In this document: piece after piece, positions 13,666-14,874 of the stretch
How positions within the stretch are numbered: the first letter of the stretch is position 1
How the letters are laid out: each line of letters starts with the position of its first letter
From: Candidatus Methylomirabilis sp.
Lineage (GTDB): Bacteria; DYJV01
Direction of reading: 5' to 3'
Length of the DNA: 14,874 nt
Assembly: GCA_020722945.1 (NCBI GenBank)
Contig: DYJV01000060.1
Coordinates: 1 to 14,874 of the forward strand
Made by a program: the position numbers and the translations under genes
Notes under the pieces: model-generated
The model's database searches: none
The model's input: only the letters and a program-made list of their open reading frames with translations
Told to the model about the DNA's origin: nothing

Positions 13666-14632
13666 GATAAATATTCTCAAGATATTCAATTTATTAATAG
13701 TTGGGCTTATAATATTTTTATGTGTTAAATATCTCCTTACTATTTTCAACGAATTGTCTTACACTCAGATAGTTGAATCTTTTCATAAAACAGATAAAAC
13801 TTTTATATTGATATCATTGCTTCTTACAGTTTTTAACTATCTTTTGGTAATATTATACGACTATACTGTTGCAAGACAGTTAGCAATCAAAATCCCTGTC
13901 AAACATCTCTGTGTAATCTCTTTGATAACATTTACTTTTAATAATAATCTCGGTTTTGGTGCTCTACTTGGGGGAGTTTTAAGGTTTAGATTCTTCTCAA
14001 GACTTGATATCAAGCTAAAAGATATAGGTAAATACTTGATAATGTTTTCCTGGGTTTATTGGGTTGGTCTTGTTTTTTTATCAATTTTTACATTTCTATT
14101 TATTGATAAAAATTACATAATAAAAATTCCACACTGCTCACTCTCTTTTGATGGTCATATAATTGGTAAAATATCACTGATACTATTCTCTTCATTTTTT
14201 TTTATATCTCTTGTAAAAGATATTTTCAATCTAAAATGGAAGATACTATTCCCTATTGCTACCACAAAACGTTTGATTATACTTACAATAGTCTCATCTC
14301 TTGATTGGCTGCTGCTGTCTGGGGTGTTTTTTCTTCTCTTGCCACATGGGCATATATCTTATTTGGAATTTTTCCCATCATTTATGATAGCACAGATAGG
14401 AGCTGTATCAAGTCATGTTCCAGCAGGGATAGGTGTATTTGATGCTTTAATAATATTTTATCTAAAAGATGTTTTTGGGATAAATAGTATAGTTTTGTCC
14501 CTTATTATGTTTAGATTGGTATATTTCTTTCTCCCAATGCTTGCAGCCATAATTCTTTTTATCTTGTATGAGCGGGACTGGATTAATAAGATAAGAGAGA
14601 GACAGAGAACGAAAAGTATTTCGAAAGAGTAA
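13658..14632 (+). CDS. Integral membrane protein, MprF flippase-like (lysylphosphatidylglycerol synthase TM region / UPF0104)
   Basis: This 324-residue protein has about eight membrane segments and resembles the N-terminal flippase domain of MprF and stand-alone YbhN/UPF0104 proteins. Signature segments are FNNNLGFGALLGGVLRFRFF (94-113) and SSHVPAGIGVFDALI (251-265), the latter matching the P-G-G-x-G-V-F-E motif of the family. The soluble aminoacyl-transferase domain that makes lysyl-PG in full MprF is absent, so it probably moves or organises a lipid rather than synthesising aminoacyl-PG. The ATG at 13658 overlaps the walJ-like stop by 8 bp; a TTG at 13652 would add two residues. The basic C-terminus (KIRERQRTK) is probably cytoplasmic. 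The ligand is unknown. Confidence 0.85.
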   Translation: MIKINILKIFNLLIVGLIIFLCVKYLLTIFNELSYTQIVESFHKTDKTFILISLLLTVFNYLLVILYDYTVARQLAIKIPVKHLCVISLITFTFNNNLGFGALLGGVLRFRFFSRLDIKLKDIGKYLIMFSWVYWVGLVFLSIFTFLFIDKNYIIKIPHCSLSFDGHIIGKISLILFSSFFFISLVKDIFNLKWKILFPIATTKRLIILTIVSSLDWLLLSGVFFLLLPHGHISYLEFFPSFMIAQIGAVSSHVPAGIGVFDALIIFYLKDVFGINSIVLSLIMFRLVYFFLPMLAAIILFILYERDWINKIRERQRTKSISKE

Positions 14633-14842
14633 ATAACCTGTCTGCCAAGAGTAAAGCAAGGTCAGGATGAAGGGAAAAATGTGAAAATAGTTGTTAGTTA
14701 TTAGTTGTTAGAAAAAAAGATAAAAGTAGAGAGGTTTCGTTTTTATCTTGGATGGTATAGTTTTTTTAAAAATTCCCTTCATCAATAAGTAGGTGAACAA
14801 AAAAAATAAAAGAAAAAACAAGAGGAGAAAAAATAAAAAAAC
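14633..14842. other. Intergenic region with short repeats and a weak hairpin
   Basis: No gene is seen. TAGTTGTTAG occurs twice in direct orientation (14688-14697 and 14702-14711). AAGATAAAA (14717-14725) can pair with TTTTATCTT (14741-14749) around a 15-base loop. With no immediate T run it is a doubtful terminator for the preceding operon. Confidence 0.45.
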
Positions 14843-14874
14843 AACCACCCCGTCAGGCTCTGCCTGCCACCCCT
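14843..14874. repeat. G+C-rich palindromic intergenic repeat, cut by window end
   Basis: After a purine-rich A tract the sequence abruptly becomes CACCCCGTCAGGCTCTGCCT and then GCCACCCCT. CAGGC (14854-14858) and GCCTG (14862-14866) form a five-base-pair stem with a TCT loop. The same phrase (from memory, usually CAGGCTTCGCCTG) recurs between genes in many Bacteroidota-like genomes. It continues beyond the window. Confidence 0.55.

Noticed and set aside
1-14874. CRISPR array
   Set aside because: No regularly spaced direct repeats with unique spacers were found on either strand.

Overview
The window is an AT-rich bacterial chromosome segment (roughly 30 percent G+C by eye) with Shine-Dalgarno-led genes and frequent TTG or GTG starts. 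PriA, GatC, tmRNA, a WalJ-type hydrolase and a MprF-type membrane protein point to a bacterium. Aromatic amino acids begin with the archaeal-type ADH synthase / 3-dehydroquinate synthase II route, which a minority of bacteria use (from memory, some Deferribacterota and Desulfobacterota-like lineages). A Deferribacterota-like host is a low-confidence guess.

Layout. (1) 84-3056: primosomal helicase PriA, then a DUF985 cupin. (2) 3100-6950: an aromatic amino acid operon. A leader peptide with eight consecutive Phe/Tyr codons and a set of mutually exclusive RNA hairpins, ending in a strong intrinsic terminator, precede ADH synthase, DHQ synthase II, prephenate dehydrogenase and chorismate mutase/prephenate dehydratase. 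This looks like textbook ribosome-mediated attenuation that senses the two end products, Phe and Tyr. (3) 6951-9360: foreign-looking DNA. A cyclopropane-fatty-acid synthase gene without a Shine-Dalgarno sequence is bracketed by 45-bp inverted repeats (7023-7067 and 8820-8863). The right copy is fused to the decayed C-terminal part of a large serine recombinase, which ends five bases from ssrA. (4) 9365-10167, minus strand: one promoter appears to drive tRNA-Ser(GCU), gatC and ssrA. The tmRNA 5' end is the base directly after the gatC stop codon. (5) 10187-12088: a TTG-started MFS transporter (minus), a 5'-truncated and frameshifted acyl-CoA ligase remnant (minus), and a broken IS256-family transposase N-terminus (plus). 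(6) 12360-14632: HD-domain protein, WalJ-like metallo-beta-lactamase-fold hydrolase and MprF-flippase-like membrane protein, tightly packed as a likely operon. (7) 14633-14874: intergenic DNA ending in a G+C-rich palindromic repeat cut by the window edge.

The most interesting item is the Phe/Tyr attenuator at 3163-3293, because leader peptide, segment 1:2 protector, segment 2:3 antiterminator and segment 3:4 terminator can all be traced by base pairing. The inverted-repeat cfa cassette and the zero-spacing gatC/ssrA junction come next.
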